The notes: generated by a model not told the origin, from the sequence alone. Counted from the first letter of the stretch, positions 1 to 11,073 are shown. The stretch is 64,000 bases of DNA from Amoebidium appalachense (GCA_963693365.1 CAVNZM010000004.1:12834001-12898000); one strand, 5' to 3'. Program-made: numbers and translations.

Positions 1-527
1 GACAGATCTTGGTGTAGGATTTTCTCACTGGTGTGGCCCAAGCAGCCTCTTTCAGCCCCTGCACTACCGGTTCGGGAAGCATGAACTTGACGGCACCAGC
101 TGCCCGAACCTCGTGTCGTTTTTCCATTACCCTAACTATCGTCTCAAATGAGAGCTTTTCTAACTGCAGTTGGCTGAGATGTTTCACGGGTACCTCGGTG
201 AACCCCACCGACTCCCCTGTCTCCGCCCCCTGCTGTTGCCCCCTATCCGCCTCCTCCGCTTCTTGCTCTGTGTGTGTGTGTGTGTGTGTGCCATGCGTGT
301 GTGCACGTGTGTGCCGGGTGTGTGTGCATGTTTGTGCCGGGTGTGCGTGTGCGTGTGTGTCGGGGTGGGGGGTAGGATTAGCCAAGGTGGATGCACGTGT
401 GCAGGTGTGTGCTCTCTCTCTCTCTCTGTGTATGTGTGTGGTGGTGGTGGTGGTTGGGTGTGTGTGGCGGGGACTAGTCGAGGTGCCCAGGTGCATGCAT
501 GCGTGCAGACGTGTAATGGCTTGTGTG

Positions 528-573
<46 letters not shown>

Positions 574-2037
574 TAGCCTGGCAGGTGCATGCGTGCGTGC
601 AGACGTATGATCCCTTCCGTGTGTGTGCGGGGAGAGGGGGGATAGCCCAGGTGCATGCATGCGTGCAGACGTGTGATCCCTTCCGTGTGTGTGCGGGGAG
701 AGGGGGGATAGCCCAGGTGCATGCATGCGTGCAGACGTGTGATCCCTTCCGTGTGTGTGCGGGGAGAGGGGGGATAGCCCAGGTGCATGCATGCGTGCAG
801 ACGTGTGATCCCTTCCGTGTGTGTGCGGGGAGAGGGGGGATAGCCCAGGTGCATGCATGCGTGCAGACGTGTGATCCCTTCCGTGTGTGTGCGGGGAGAG
901 GGGGGATAGCCCAGGTGCATGCATGCGTGCAGACGTGTAATGGCTTGTGTGTTGGGGGGGGGGGGGGGGGGGGGGGAGCGGGGGGATAGCCCAGGTGCAT
1001 GCGTGCGTGCAGACGTGTGATCCCTTCCGTGTGTGTGCGGGGAGAGGGGGGATAGCCCAGGTGCATGCATGCGTGCAGACGTGTAATGGCTTGTGTGTTG
1101 GGGGGGGGGGGGGTTACCCGGCCTGAAATCCCAAGGAGATGTGTTGCGGGTGTGGCGGTAGCCCTCTGCCCCCCTCTGCCCCTCCCTCTCCTCCCCCATC
1201 CCCACCCTCTCCCTCTCCCTCCCCCTCCCCCCTCTCCCCCCTCCCCACCCCCACCCTCTCCCTCTCCCTCCCCCTCCCCCTCTCCCCCCTCCCCACGCCC
1301 ACCCTCTCCCTCTCCCTCCCCCTCCCCCTCCCCCCTCCCCACCCCCACCCTCTCCCTCTCCCTCCCCCTCTCCCTCCCCCTCCTCCCCCCTCCCCACCCC
1401 CTCCCTCTCCCCCCTCCACTCTTGCCCGCTTTCTCGGTCGGTCACTCGTCGGTGCAGGTAGCTTGAAAGCGGGGCTGCCTGGGGGGCTACGTGCAGCCCC
1501 ATCCCACCACACTTTCCATCCGTGCTTTTTGAAGATGCGACAAATCTGGAACTCCCCCGGCAAAGTACCCACCACGGCAGGTATGCGACTGTAGTCCTTA
1601 CTGCCAGGATACAGAGAAATGCGACCGAGCTTCACCGCCCAACCCTCACTCGAAAACGGATGATAGCTGTGAAGATCATAAATCTTCCATCGAGGACCAC
1701 CAAATCTGAGAATCCAGGCTACAACTTCCGGGATGCCCATGTCGTTTTCGAATTCGTGTAGGTTGTAGTTCTTCCTGCAACTAGGACGTCCGTCGTCCAG
1801 TTCAATCAAAAAAACATAAACATGTTCTGAACCCGTTGGCATCACCAAATATATGATCGGTGCGAGTTTTTTTTTTTGAGGATGACGATAAATACTCTGA
1901 CGTGTGAGTAGCCTTTTACCGGTAAATATAACTGACGGATCAACGTCGTTCGAAAGCCTAAATGTGGGTGGGTCGAGTGGTATGCTGCTCGGGAATGCAC
2001 GAGTGATGAGCGCCAGAATATTGCCGTTAACAGCCAT
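1..2037 (-). CDS. Unrecognised two-exon gene, 3' end beyond the left edge
   Basis: Exon 1 is 2037 to about 1446 (ATG at 2037) and exon 2 is 267 to 1, still open at the window edge. The intron (1445-268) is filled by 66-bp repeats, G/C runs and a CCCTCTC pyrimidine block. The proposed donor (A|GTGACC) and acceptor (cacag|AGCAAG) keep phase 1 on both sides. Exon 1 encodes a mixed alpha/beta-looking domain (motifs VYVFLIELDDG, EVVAWILRFGGPRWKIYDL), followed by a Pro-rich and basic PRKRARVE segment that could be a nuclear localisation signal. Exon 2 encodes an acidic Gln-rich stretch, then FTEVPVKHLSQLQLEK and a helical region. I recognise no family. The donor position is uncertain because the reading frame also runs on into the pyrimidine block. 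Confidence 0.45.
474..1113. repeat. 66-bp tandem repeat array with G-runs
   Basis: The unit starting GATCCCTTCCGTGTGTGTGC recurs at 609, 675, 741 and 807 (66-bp period), continuing to about 1100. It is interrupted by variant units holding long G runs (about 531-572, 953-976, 1100-1113). The array lies in the intron of the minus-strand gene and is followed by a CCCTCTC-type pyrimidine block at about 1165-1425. Confidence 0.9.
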
Positions 2038-2152
2038 GTTGCTGTGTGTGTTTTTGTGATGTGTGTAATTGTGAGCACCCTCTGCCTGTAAGACTGTCTG
2101 TGAGAGCGCTCTGTCTGTGTGCTTGTGCCACCGTGTTGTAGCGCTCGTGCTT

Positions 2153-2294
<142 letters not shown>

Positions 2295-2594
2295 AATCGT
2301 TCCTAGGAAAGCTCGTGCATGCGCGCGCTATGTTTTTTGTGTCCAGTCTAACAATGTTTGTGTTTAGCAGAACTCGTTTGTGTGTGTGCTCTGTTTTCGT
2401 ATCCCAAACAATCTACGATTGTGTGCATAAGCCTAAAATGTGCCTCGCACAGGGAAACATGAAGGAAATTCTATGTATCTGTATTGGCTAAAAAAGGGGA
2501 CAACTGATAGCGCGGTGTGCACAGGTTATTATAACAAGTTTCTTTGTTGTTTTCGTTCTGTTTTTGGCAATCTAGCCTATTTGTAATTACAATG

Positions 2595-2862
2595 GAAACA
2601 TGTACAACAGCAGCGCCGGGCGAAAGTGACACGAACTGGTGTGGTGCGCTTGATTATGTTTGAAACATGCACAACAGCAGCGCTGGGCGAAAGTGACACG
2701 AACTGATGTGGTGCGCCTGATTACGTTTGAAACATGCACAACAGCAGCGTTGGGCGAAAGTGACACGAATTGGTGTGGCGCGCTTGGTTATGTTTGAAAC
2801 ATGTACAACAGCAGCGCCGGGCGAAAGTAACACGAACTGGTGTGGTGCGCTTGGTTATATTT
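2595..2862. repeat. 67-bp tandem repeat, four copies
   Basis: Copies begin with GAAACATGYACAACAGCAGC at 2595, 2662, 2729 and 2796, an exact 67-bp period. They differ by a few substitutions. The array is non-coding and lies between the divergent genes at 2037 (-) and 4336 (+). Confidence 0.93.
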
Positions 2863-3004
2863 GTTCGTTCGGGAATCAAGATGGACTCTTGTAATTTCTC
2901 CGTTGTATATAGAGCGCAAAGAGAGTGTTGAACATATATTCTCATTTCGCAAAGCTTGAAGCAAGCAAGAAAATCACGTTTTTGATGACTGGCCAATTAA
3001 TGTT

Positions 3005-3700
3005 TTGTTCAGTTTGGCCAATGGAATCACTGATTGGCGCGTACGTGATAATAAGCTAATCAGTGAGATCGGCTAATAATAGTTTGGGTAGCAAGGCCAG
3101 CCTGCCCAACCAAGACCCTTTTGCGAGTAACAATTGTGATTTATTCTAATAGGCAATAAATATTAAAAAAGCATAATTTATTTATGTTTATTGATACTTT
3201 ACGCGGACACAGACATTTGCTTGGAATTTTGTTTGGAAAGGGTCCTGTGAATCTGGTCTTCGAAAAGCGTTGCAGCCTTGAGTCACGGTGTATTGACCAA
3301 CTAGATTGTACCAATGCCGATAAGCGCTTGCCTAGAGTACCAGTGCCCGATCACGTTGACCCAACCATTATTCACCAATCACCGATTGGTTTTGTTGGCT
3401 GGCGCATTTACGTGATGACTGGCCAATGAAATTACTTAGTGACTGATAGCAGCACCGACCCTGGAGCGTTTTGACTGAGCAAGGAATAAGGGAAATCCTA
3501 AAAGAGGGTTGTATGTTTTATGACATATAAGGTTCTATAAATAAACAACCATGCGCTTGGGATTTTGGTTGGAAAGCGTTTTGTATTTGCCCAATTTGAA
3601 TCCGATGCTTCGATTTCGGTCAATCAGAATACCCTGAGCATCAGCGCCGCGAATCACGTGGGGCAAGAACCAACCCCTATGCACCAATCAAACGCTTGCA
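3005..3700. promoter_or_regulatory. CCAAT-box-rich divergent intergenic region
   Basis: CCAAT or ATTGG pentamers recur at about 3016, 3032, 3374, 3384, 3421, 3591 and 3683, several inside the longer form CACCAATCA or CTGATTGGCG. The region lies between a minus-strand gene starting at 2037 and a plus-strand gene starting at 4336. The same box pattern precedes most other genes in the window, so I infer a proximal promoter module. No gene is seen in 2863-4335. Confidence 0.45.
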
Positions 3701-4019
3701 CGTAAAAAGGTCCGCGAATAAGATGTTGTGAAAGCGTATATCCTTCGATGTTTTAAACTAGCGCTCGTTTTGTCCTGTATATTATATTTTTATTTCGTAT
3801 ATTCACCTTTTTTATACAGTTTACCTGTGAACCAAACACGATTAGAGATATATTCGCTAACAGCGCCAAAAGGTTCTGTTTTTCTTATGCTTGATTCTCG
3901 TAACATAAGATCGTATTTTGCGCAATGGCTTCACATAAATTATTGATGACGGTTTTTTTATATCAGTTCACAGCGCTGTCATTTTCTACTTTTCTGATTC
4001 TTTTGTTCATGGCTGTGTT

Positions 4020-4300
4020 TGCACACGACGGTGTTTGCCTAGAGAAACGTAACACTCTCTTTTTTTTTTCTTTTTCTCTTGTTCACGACTGGGTTTGCAC
4101 AGGACTGTGTTTGCGCAGAGAAACGTAACACTCTTTTTTACTTTTTCCTTTGTTCACAACAGAGAATCGTATTCGTAGCACTTTCTTTTTTTTTTCCTTT
4201 TTCCCTTGTTTTTTTTTTTTCCTTTTTCCCTTGTTCACGACTGGGTTTGCACACGACTGTGTTTGCGCAGAGAAACGTAAGACTTCCTTTCTTTTTTTCC
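4020..4300. repeat. Degenerate repeats in the 5' leader of the next gene
   Basis: Several imperfect copies of a roughly 65-80-bp unit occur, carrying TCACGACTGGGTTTGCAC, then TGTTTGCGCAGAGAAACGTAA, then a T-rich run (TTTTTTCCTTTTTC). They end just before the ATG at 4336 and may be a duplicated 5' UTR or promoter segment. Confidence 0.7.
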
Positions 4301-4335
4301 CTTTGTTTATCCTTTTTTTTGTGAAAACTGTCACG

Positions 4336-5399
4336 ATGGATTATTCCCAGCAAGCTCCCGGGTCGGGGTCATACGAAACCAACATCAGCAAGTCCGCCGA
4401 CCCCGTCACAACGCAAGCCCCCCCCCCATCCAACCCCCCCCCACACTCCGGCGGCGAAGTCCCCTCCCCAACCAACCCCCCCCCACACTCAGGCTCCGGC
4501 GGCGACGTCCCCCCCCCCCATCCAACCCCCCCCCCACACTCCGGCGACACTGCTCCCGTCGATCCAAAAATGTTCGAAGAGTACTTGGAGACTGTGTTGC
4601 AGTCGAAAGTAGACAGTGCCATTGCCTCTGCATTGGCAAAGGTCGGTACTGCGGCCACTGCACCCGCTGTCACCACCCCAACCACCGAATTGCAGGAGAA
4701 GCTGGAAGCCGCAGAGAAAGAATTACAAACGAAGGATCACGACATCCAAATCCTTAAGGGGGAAATTGCCGAGCTAAAATCGGCGGCGGCCAAACAAAAA
4801 CACCTTGCAGATGCAAAGGAACAGGTGTTATCGGCAAAGAATCGGGACCTCGAAGGGCAGCTTGTTGGAAAGGTGGCCGATATCCTGGAGCATCAGACTG
4901 AAGGGGAAAGATACCGGGCCGAGATTACCAAGCTTCAGTCACACATTGCGACCATGAGGGAATCATACCGTAGAACAATCGACGAGAGCACACAGAAACT
5001 TCGTGATTGGAATGACCCCCAGCCCCTCCCCGACATTACCGTCCAACACGGTCTCGCCCCCCCCCTCCCCCCCCTGGTACGACCAATCAAAATCCCATCC
5101 CCACCCTCCCCCCGCCCGGTACCACTCAGCCCAAAACCCCCCTCAACCTCCCCCTGCCCATTCTCCCCCTCCCCCCACCTGTCATGCCCGTACCCCCCTT
5201 CAATCCGTCCCTCACCACCGTTACCAGCACCCAATCCCACACTTTTGGTGCCTCCATGATGTCGAACCCCTCTGCATATTCCCAGGGTTCAAAGAGAGGG
5301 GTGTCAGATATTTCTTTTGGTGTGTACAAACGGCACCGCCAGGAAGAGACGTCATTTGAGACGGCATTAGATGAGGAATTTATCTTCTGGATGGTTTAG
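4336..5399 (+). CDS. Proline-rich coiled-coil protein with an apparent homopolymer frameshift
   Basis: The start at 4336 follows a T-rich leader. Residues 1-75 are Pro/Gly-rich with repeated NPPPHSG-like units. Residues about 76-215 form a long coiled coil rich in Glu, Lys and Gln (for example LQEKLEAAEKELQTKDHD), followed by another Pro-rich segment. The starting frame ends at 5259 in low-complexity proline codons. A second frame takes over after the C runs at 5057-5065 and 5067-5074. It shows repeated PPGTT motifs and a non-repetitive C-terminus (GVSDISFGVYKRHRQEE to FIFWMV) ending at 5399, so the true protein probably joins these frames. The cause may be a homopolymer length error or real slippage. 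The family is not recognised. A structural or nuclear role is only a guess from the composition. Confidence 0.55.
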
Positions 5400-5504
5400 T
5401 ATCTTGTGGTTATTATATATGTACAAGTCTTGTTTTGCTGTTTTCAACCGATTAAATATCGATTGTATACAAAGAAGTCCAGGTCCCTTTTGGTACACAC
5501 TTGC

Positions 5505-5522
5505 ATGCACGTTCAAAGTCTC

Positions 5523-5553
<31 letters not shown>

Positions 5554-5849
5554 ACTCCCTCCCCATGCATGCATGCCCGTGTGGCACACAGTTTGTGTGC
5601 TTTCATAAGTCTATCGATGCATGCACGTTCAAAGTCTCCCCCCCCCCCCACCTTACCCTAAACCCTAAACCCCGTGCATGCATGCCCGTGTGGCACACAG
5701 TTTGTGTGCTTTCATAAGTCTATTGCATGCACGTTCAAAGTCTCCCCCCCCCCCCCTCCCCCTCCCCACACTCCCTCCCCATGCATGCATGCCCGTGTGG
5801 CACACAGTTTGTGTGCTTTCATAAGTCTATTGCATGCACGTTCAAAGTC

Positions 5850-5883
<34 letters not shown>

Positions 5884-6047
5884 CCCCCACCCCACACTCC
5901 CTCCCCATGCATGCATGCCCGTGTGGCACACAGTTTGTGTGCTTTCATAAGTCTATCGATGCATGCATGCCCGTGTGGCACACAGTTTGTGTGCTTTCAT
6001 AAGTCTATTGCATGCACGTTCAAAGTCTCCCCCCCCCCCACCCCCCC

Positions 6048-6078
<31 letters not shown>

Positions 6079-6340
6079 ACCCCACACTCCCTCCCCATGC
6101 ATGCATGCCCGTGTGGCACACAGTTTGTGTGCTTTCATAAGTCTATCGATGCATGCATGCCCGTGTGGCACACAGTTTGTGTGCTTTCATAAGTCTATTG
6201 CATGCACGTTCAAAGTCTCCCCCCCCCCCACCCCCCCCCCTCCCCCCCCCCCACCCCACACTCCCTCCCCATGCATGCATGCCCGTGTGGCACACAGTTT
6301 GTGTGCTTTCATAAGTCTATCGATGTATATTGCATGCACG
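5505..6340. repeat. Tandem array of about 80-140-bp units with long C runs and a telomere-like patch
   Basis: The unit contains GCATGCACGTTCAAAGTCTC, then a C run of 9 to about 38 bases, then CACACTCCCTCCCCATGCATGC, then CCGTGTGGCACACAGTTTG and TTTCATAAGTCTAT. At least seven partial or full copies are present. One copy has CCCTAAACCCTAAACCCC (about 5655-5673) in place of the CACTCCC part. ORFs here are repeat translations, not genes. Confidence 0.9.
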
Positions 6341-6351
6341 TTTAAAGTATT

Positions 6352-6745
6352 TATTTCCCCTCTTTTTGCACACACAGCTTTGCACACACAGCAACTGTCT
6401 TTTTATTGTATCCACTTTGGGTATGAAGCGCTGGCGCTGGGTTTGTCGTATACTCCACTTCGGGGCTTTTGTATGCAGCGCTTATTTCCCCTCTTTTTGC
6501 ACACACAGCTTTGCACACACAGCAACTGTCTTTTTATTGTATCCACTTTGGGTATGAAGCGCTGGCGCTGGGTTTGTCGTATACTCCACTTCGGGGCTTT
6601 TGTATGCAGCGCTTATTTCCCCTCTTTTTGCACACACAGCTTTGCACACACAGCAACTGTCTTTTTATTGTATCCACTTTGGGTATGAAGCGCTGGCGCT
6701 GGGTTTGTCGTATACTCCACTTCGGGTCTTTTTGTATGCAGCGCT
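6352..6745. repeat. 131-bp tandem repeat, three copies
   Basis: Units begin with TATTTCCCCTCTTTTTGCAC at 6352, 6483 and 6614, an exact 131-bp period. Each contains TTTGGGTATGAAGCGCTGGC. The array ends next to the 3' end of the minus-strand membrane-protein exon. Confidence 0.93.
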
Positions 6746-6768
6746 GGCGCGGTGACACGTCAATCGGA

Positions 6769-7112
6769 TTAAAAGTCCGAGTGACTTGTTTGTCTCAGAG
6801 CGGTGTCGTACTCCGCAGCACCCGTCTTCTTATTGAAATAGTATATGACTGCATACATCAATGGTGTAACCAATAAACATGTGAGGACAATAGCAGCGCT
6901 GACGTACACCAGATACATTTTGTTCACTTTCTCTCTAGCATTCGGTTCGGACTTCATTAAATTGTACCAGTGTATATTTGCAACGACACTGCATATAGAT
7001 ATCACATAAAGAATGCCTGTGGTGACCGTGCTGTCGAACATGTACGTGTACCTCACAAAACTTTCAGTATCCGACGTGTTACACCCCAAAAGTGACCTCT
7101 CTGAGATCTTGC
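6769..7112 (-). CDS. Small two-helix membrane protein or terminal exon, unknown
   Basis: The frame is open from a possible acceptor (cacag|GCAAG, exon start 7112) to a TAA at 6769-6771. It encodes about 113 residues with two strong hydrophobic helices (ILYVISICSVVANIHW and LVYVSAAIVLTCLLVTPLMY) separated by a charged loop, and a short polar tail. No ATG lies at the beginning of the open frame. It is therefore either the last exon of a longer membrane protein or starts at an internal Met. The family is not recognised, and it is the weakest of the gene calls. A CCAAT box at about 7213 belongs to the divergent neighbour. Confidence 0.3.
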
Positions 7113-7345
7113 CTGTGGTACAAACTCTTGATGCCGTGTTGCTCTTGTGTTTTACCAGTACCCCTCTCTCCAGATGCCGAATTTAGATTGGAATTCGTGA
7201 ATACACCCATGTGATTGGTCAGTGGTTTGGCACCAAGAGATTGATTGATATGCCATCAACCAGTCAACAAAAAGTACTCGCTTTTACTTTTTGTCTCGCT
7301 TCACCCCAATCCAAGAACAGTGCACACCAAAACAAAACACTAGAA

Positions 7346-7828
7346 ATGGGAGACGCACTTTTGCGCCCCGATTCGGTTGACCCCGAACGATGCCCTGCAT
7401 TTGCACCCTCAAAAAAAGCCCAGTGCAAAAACAAAAAGAAAACATGCCCACACCACAAGGACGGCTTCAAGCCCTGGGTATGCTTTGCCCCTGCCACCGG
7501 TGTCCTCCTCTACAGCGACAACACCATCAACATCCTCCACCCCCACAAGGCCGGGGACTATGCTCATGCAAACCTCCTGCTGGACGACCTCCTGGCCGCC
7601 TTTACAGTCGCAGAAATGCAGCGCCCTCGCACCGAGCGCACAGGGGTACCCGCGCTGACTGTGTCCACTCCGGATCCACCCATGGGTGCACCACAGCCAC
7701 CGGTTGCAGCTGCAGCGGTGGGTGTGGGCAGGGAAAATGGGTACTGCCAGGGCAAAACCAAGGCTGGCAATCCCTGCAAAAACAGGGTGAAATCTACGAC
7801 CCATTGCCATAAGCACAAGCCCAAATAA
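7346..7828 (+). CDS. Small protein with a duplicated Cys/His (zinc-binding-like) motif
   Basis: This intronless 160-aa ORF runs from ATG 7346. It has related Cys/His clusters near both ends: RCPAFAPSKKAQCKNKK..CPHH near residue 15, and YCQGKTKAGNPCKN...HCHKH at the C-terminus. In each, a Cys is followed 9-10 residues later by the triad CKN and then a C-x2-H ending. The pattern suggests two small zinc-binding knuckles joined by a less conserved middle segment (LLYSDNTINILHPH). The ORF is preceded by a CCAAT-type box at about 7213. I do not recognise a named family. Nucleic-acid or protein binding is inferred only from the motif type. Confidence 0.55.
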   Translation: MGDALLRPDSVDPERCPAFAPSKKAQCKNKKKTCPHHKDGFKPWVCFAPATGVLLYSDNTINILHPHKAGDYAHANLLLDDLLAAFTVAEMQRPRTERTGVPALTVSTPDPPMGAPQPPVAAAAVGVGRENGYCQGKTKAGNPCKNRVKSTTHCHKHKPK

Positions 7829-7894
7829 AAAAACCACCCACACACCCACACGTGCCAACATACACTATCCTCCCCGTGAGTGGCATGCCAGTCT

Positions 7895-8095
7895 CCCCTG
7901 CCCCCCTGCCCCCCTGCTCCCCTGCTCCCCTGCCCCCCTGCCCCCCTGCTCCCCTGCCATATGCACACCCACACACTGGGTGCCCCCCCCAGCCCCCCCT
8001 GCCTCCCGGAACCACGCCCCGGCGCAGGGCCAGTGAGTGCTCACGTGCCTCCCCTGCCTCCCGGAACCACGCCCCGGCGCAGTGGCAGCTATTTT
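7895..8095. repeat. CCCCTGCTC-type short repeats and a duplicated segment of about 60 bp
   Basis: About ten imperfect CCCCTGCC/CTCC units occupy 7898-7960. A segment CCTCCCGGAACCACGCCCCG recurs at about 8003 and 8059. Repeats lie between the 3' end of the gene at 7828 and the promoter of the transporter gene. Confidence 0.8.
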
Positions 8096-8120
8096 TAGAT
8101 ATAGAGATTCCATGGCCACA

Positions 8121-8210
8121 TGGCCAGATGGCCAGATCATTTTGCTCACCGTTTTATCCCGTTTTATCCACCTTTTTCCACACACTGAATTTGACCTGGC
8201 CATCTGGCCA
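8121..8210. repeat. 15-bp inverted repeat flanking a 60-bp loop
   Basis: TGGCCAGATGGCCAG (8121-8135) is the exact reverse complement of CTGGCCATCTGGCCA (8196-8210). Each arm is itself two overlapping GGCCA/TGGCC modules. It lies about 360 bp upstream of the transporter ATG and could be a regulator-binding pair or a small foldback. Confidence 0.75.
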
Positions 8211-8304
8211 TCTGGGTAGAGACCGTTTTCTGTTCTGATATTGGAGAACTGTCTGATAGTGATAGCAAATGTCATTCGAAGAACAATCGGGAAACCCCGT
8301 GGTG

Positions 8305-8566
8305 TGACAACCAATCAGAATGAAGCAATCAAAATGCAAAGCATCCAATCAAAAAGCCCAAAGAATTTTATTGGCTGTTGATGAATATCATCAGCGGAGG
8401 CTAATTGGTCAATCGTTGCACCTGGAATGCAGAAGAAATTTCGATGGGTCCAGCGACCGGGTATAAAAACAGGGCAATCAAGCACAGTCTGCCACACAGG
8501 CTTAAAGCCTTCCACATGTAGAACGAGTCAACGAGTACACAGGGCAATACATTGTATCACTTCAAT
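8305..8566 (+). promoter_or_regulatory. Promoter of the GPR1/FUN34-type gene
   Basis: CCAAT boxes in both orientations (CAACCAATCAG about 8309, ATCCAATCAA about 8345, TTATTGGCTG about 8369, TAATTGGTCA about 8403) are followed by a TATA-like GGTATAAAAAC at about 8459-8469, roughly 100 bp before the ATG. This is the clearest core promoter in the window. Confidence 0.6.
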
Positions 8567-9289
8567 ATGGCTAGCTTTGATATCCCCGCCAAGGTAGATT
8601 CCATCAGCAACATGGACTCCAGGATACAGGAGCTGGAGGCACGCATTGCACTGCTAAGCAGCATGGTGCTGTCGCCAAACCGTGGCGGTGCCATGGACCG
8701 CAGCTGCGACCCGGGGCCCATCGGCATGGTGGGGTTTGCCATGGCCACGATCATGCTGGGCTACGCAAAGGCCGGGCTGGTGGAGGCCGAGTCTGCGTCG
8801 CTGCTGACGTGCTGGGGGTTTATGATGGGCGGCGTGGTGCAGCTGGTGGCCGGCATCTGGGAGCAGCAGCGCGGCGGCATCTTTGGCTGCTGGGCCTTCA
8901 CGGCCTTCGGTTGCTCGTGGATGGCCACGGGCTTCTTCAACACCCTCGTGGCCGCGCACGTGCTCACGCCCCCCGGCCCCAAGGGCGATATGGCCAAGGC
9001 CGGGCTGTGGTTCGTCTTTGCGCTTATGCTCACCGTGCTGTCGTTCCGCGTGTCCACCTACCACATCCCCATGCTGGCCTCCGTCACGCTGATCTTCCTG
9101 TGCGAGTTCCTGGCCGTGGCCTTCGAGTCCACCGTGCTGATGCATGCCGCCGGCTACTTTGCCATCATTGCCGGCAGCATGGCCTTCCTGCTCGCCTTTG
9201 CCATCAACGTCAACGACATGTGGGGCCGCCGCATCTTCAACTACGGAGCACATAGCCACTCGGCACACGAGATAGACAGGATGGCCTAG
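8567..9289 (+). CDS. GPR1/FUN34/YaaH-family membrane transporter (acetate/ammonium-type)
   Basis: This intronless 240-aa protein starts at ATG 8567; the open frame reaches upstream only through a TTG. Residues about 15-35 form a short amphipathic coil (SRIQELEARIALLS). Six hydrophobic helices then follow, starting with DPGPIGMVGFAMATIMLGYAKAG, which matches the family signature region where an Asn/Asp-Pro motif opens the first helix. Later helices contain GGVVQLVAGIWE, the family's Gly-rich second segment, and SFRVSTYHIP before helix 5. Known members are plasma- or organelle-membrane acetate/succinate carriers or acetate-sensing proteins (yeast Ato proteins, bacterial SatP). Substrate here is inferred. 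Strong GC-rich codon bias suggests good expression. The 3' flank to about 9480 holds no gene. Confidence 0.85.
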   Translation: MASFDIPAKVDSISNMDSRIQELEARIALLSSMVLSPNRGGAMDRSCDPGPIGMVGFAMATIMLGYAKAGLVEAESASLLTCWGFMMGGVVQLVAGIWEQQRGGIFGCWAFTAFGCSWMATGFFNTLVAAHVLTPPGPKGDMAKAGLWFVFALMLTVLSFRVSTYHIPMLASVTLIFLCEFLAVAFESTVLMHAAGYFAIIAGSMAFLLAFAINVNDMWGRRIFNYGAHSHSAHEIDRMA

Positions 9290-9574
9290 GCCTAGGGGTT
9301 GAGCCAGACGAGAACGAGAAAACACAAACGAAGGGTATGCACGTATGGAAAACCACCTTATTATGCGAATGTATGGAACAAGTATAGCATTTTGATTAAG
9401 TATTGATAAAAAAAGAGATAGCTGCGCTGGCCACAGCTGCACTACTAATAAAGAGGCAGTGAGTTTACCGACATCCATGACTTACAGTACGGTATTGACT
9501 TTTTGTAGGGTTTAATAACCCAGCCCACTTTACCGGACACAAGGGTATTCACAGATAGACACCCATATCGAGAC

Positions 9575-9775
<201 letters not shown>

Positions 9776-9867
9776 CTCCCTCTCACTCGCCCCCCACCCC
9801 TCTTTCTCTTCTCTACAAACTCAGGCACACACAGACAGGTCAAAATGACACATGAACAAACGCACAC

Positions 9868-10846
9868 ATCCTCTCACACACACACACACTCTCCCCCCCC
9901 CCCCCCCCCCCCCCCCCCAACCCAGGCACACACACACAGGTTAAATCACACATGCACGCGTGGCACGCACACACATACAAACATATGCTCACACGCATGC
10001 ACGCACGCACACACACACACAAACACAAACACACGAACGCCTGCACACGCGCGCGCGCACACGCACACACACACACACACTCACAACACACACACACCCA
10101 CACACACACGTGCACACGCACAAACATGTGCGCATGCGTGCACGCGCTCACATTGCCGAACAACGCCCGCGCACTACGCAGGCAACCACGCGTCTAGTGC
10201 GCGTGCACACACGCATACACACACACCCACACACCCACACACCCACACACACACACACACACACGCACACACGCACACACACACACATGCACATACACAC
10301 ATACACCGTGTGACACACACAGAAACATACCTGGTTTAGGTCATGCACACTGAACTCTGCATCTAACATGGAAGCGCATCCACTACATACAACAAACACC
10401 AACCGTGGCATTACCACTACCATAGTCAATGCATCCACACACAACATGAGGGCCAAAGTTGGTGTTGCGCAACACTAACTTGTGCACATGAATGGCTCAT
10501 GCGCCCGCGCGTGTGCGCGCCCACACACATTCGGACGCACACAATCGCCCACGCCCACACACACACATACTATGATACATATAAACACACCCACAAGAAC
10601 ACTAGCAGACTACACACGCACACACGCACACACGCCGCAAAACCGCTACTCACACACAACCCACAAGCCCACATGCACTATCAGTCACACAAGGCACACA
10701 CACACACACGCAGAAACACACACACACACACACCACGCACATACACACATACACACACACCAACACACACACACCACACACATACACACACATACACACA
10801 CACACACACACACCACACACATACACACACATACACACACACACCA

Positions 10847-10881
<35 letters not shown>

Positions 10882-10929
10882 CACACACATACACACACAT
10901 ACACACACACACACACACACCACACACGT

Positions 10930-10966
<37 letters not shown>

Positions 10967-11040
10967 ACACACACACACCACACACATACACACACACACA
11001 CACACACACCACACACATACACACACACACACACACACCA

Positions 11041-11073
<33 letters not shown>

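Noticed and set aside
5505-6340. CRISPR-like alternation of repeats and variable spacers
   Set aside because: The spacers are C runs and the repeats are imperfect; the DNA is eukaryotic with a satellite-type array and no cas genes.
8654-9478. 274-aa minus-strand ORF opposite the GPR1/FUN34-type gene
   Set aside because: It is the antisense shadow of a GC-rich coding sequence; the plus strand has the conserved family motifs.
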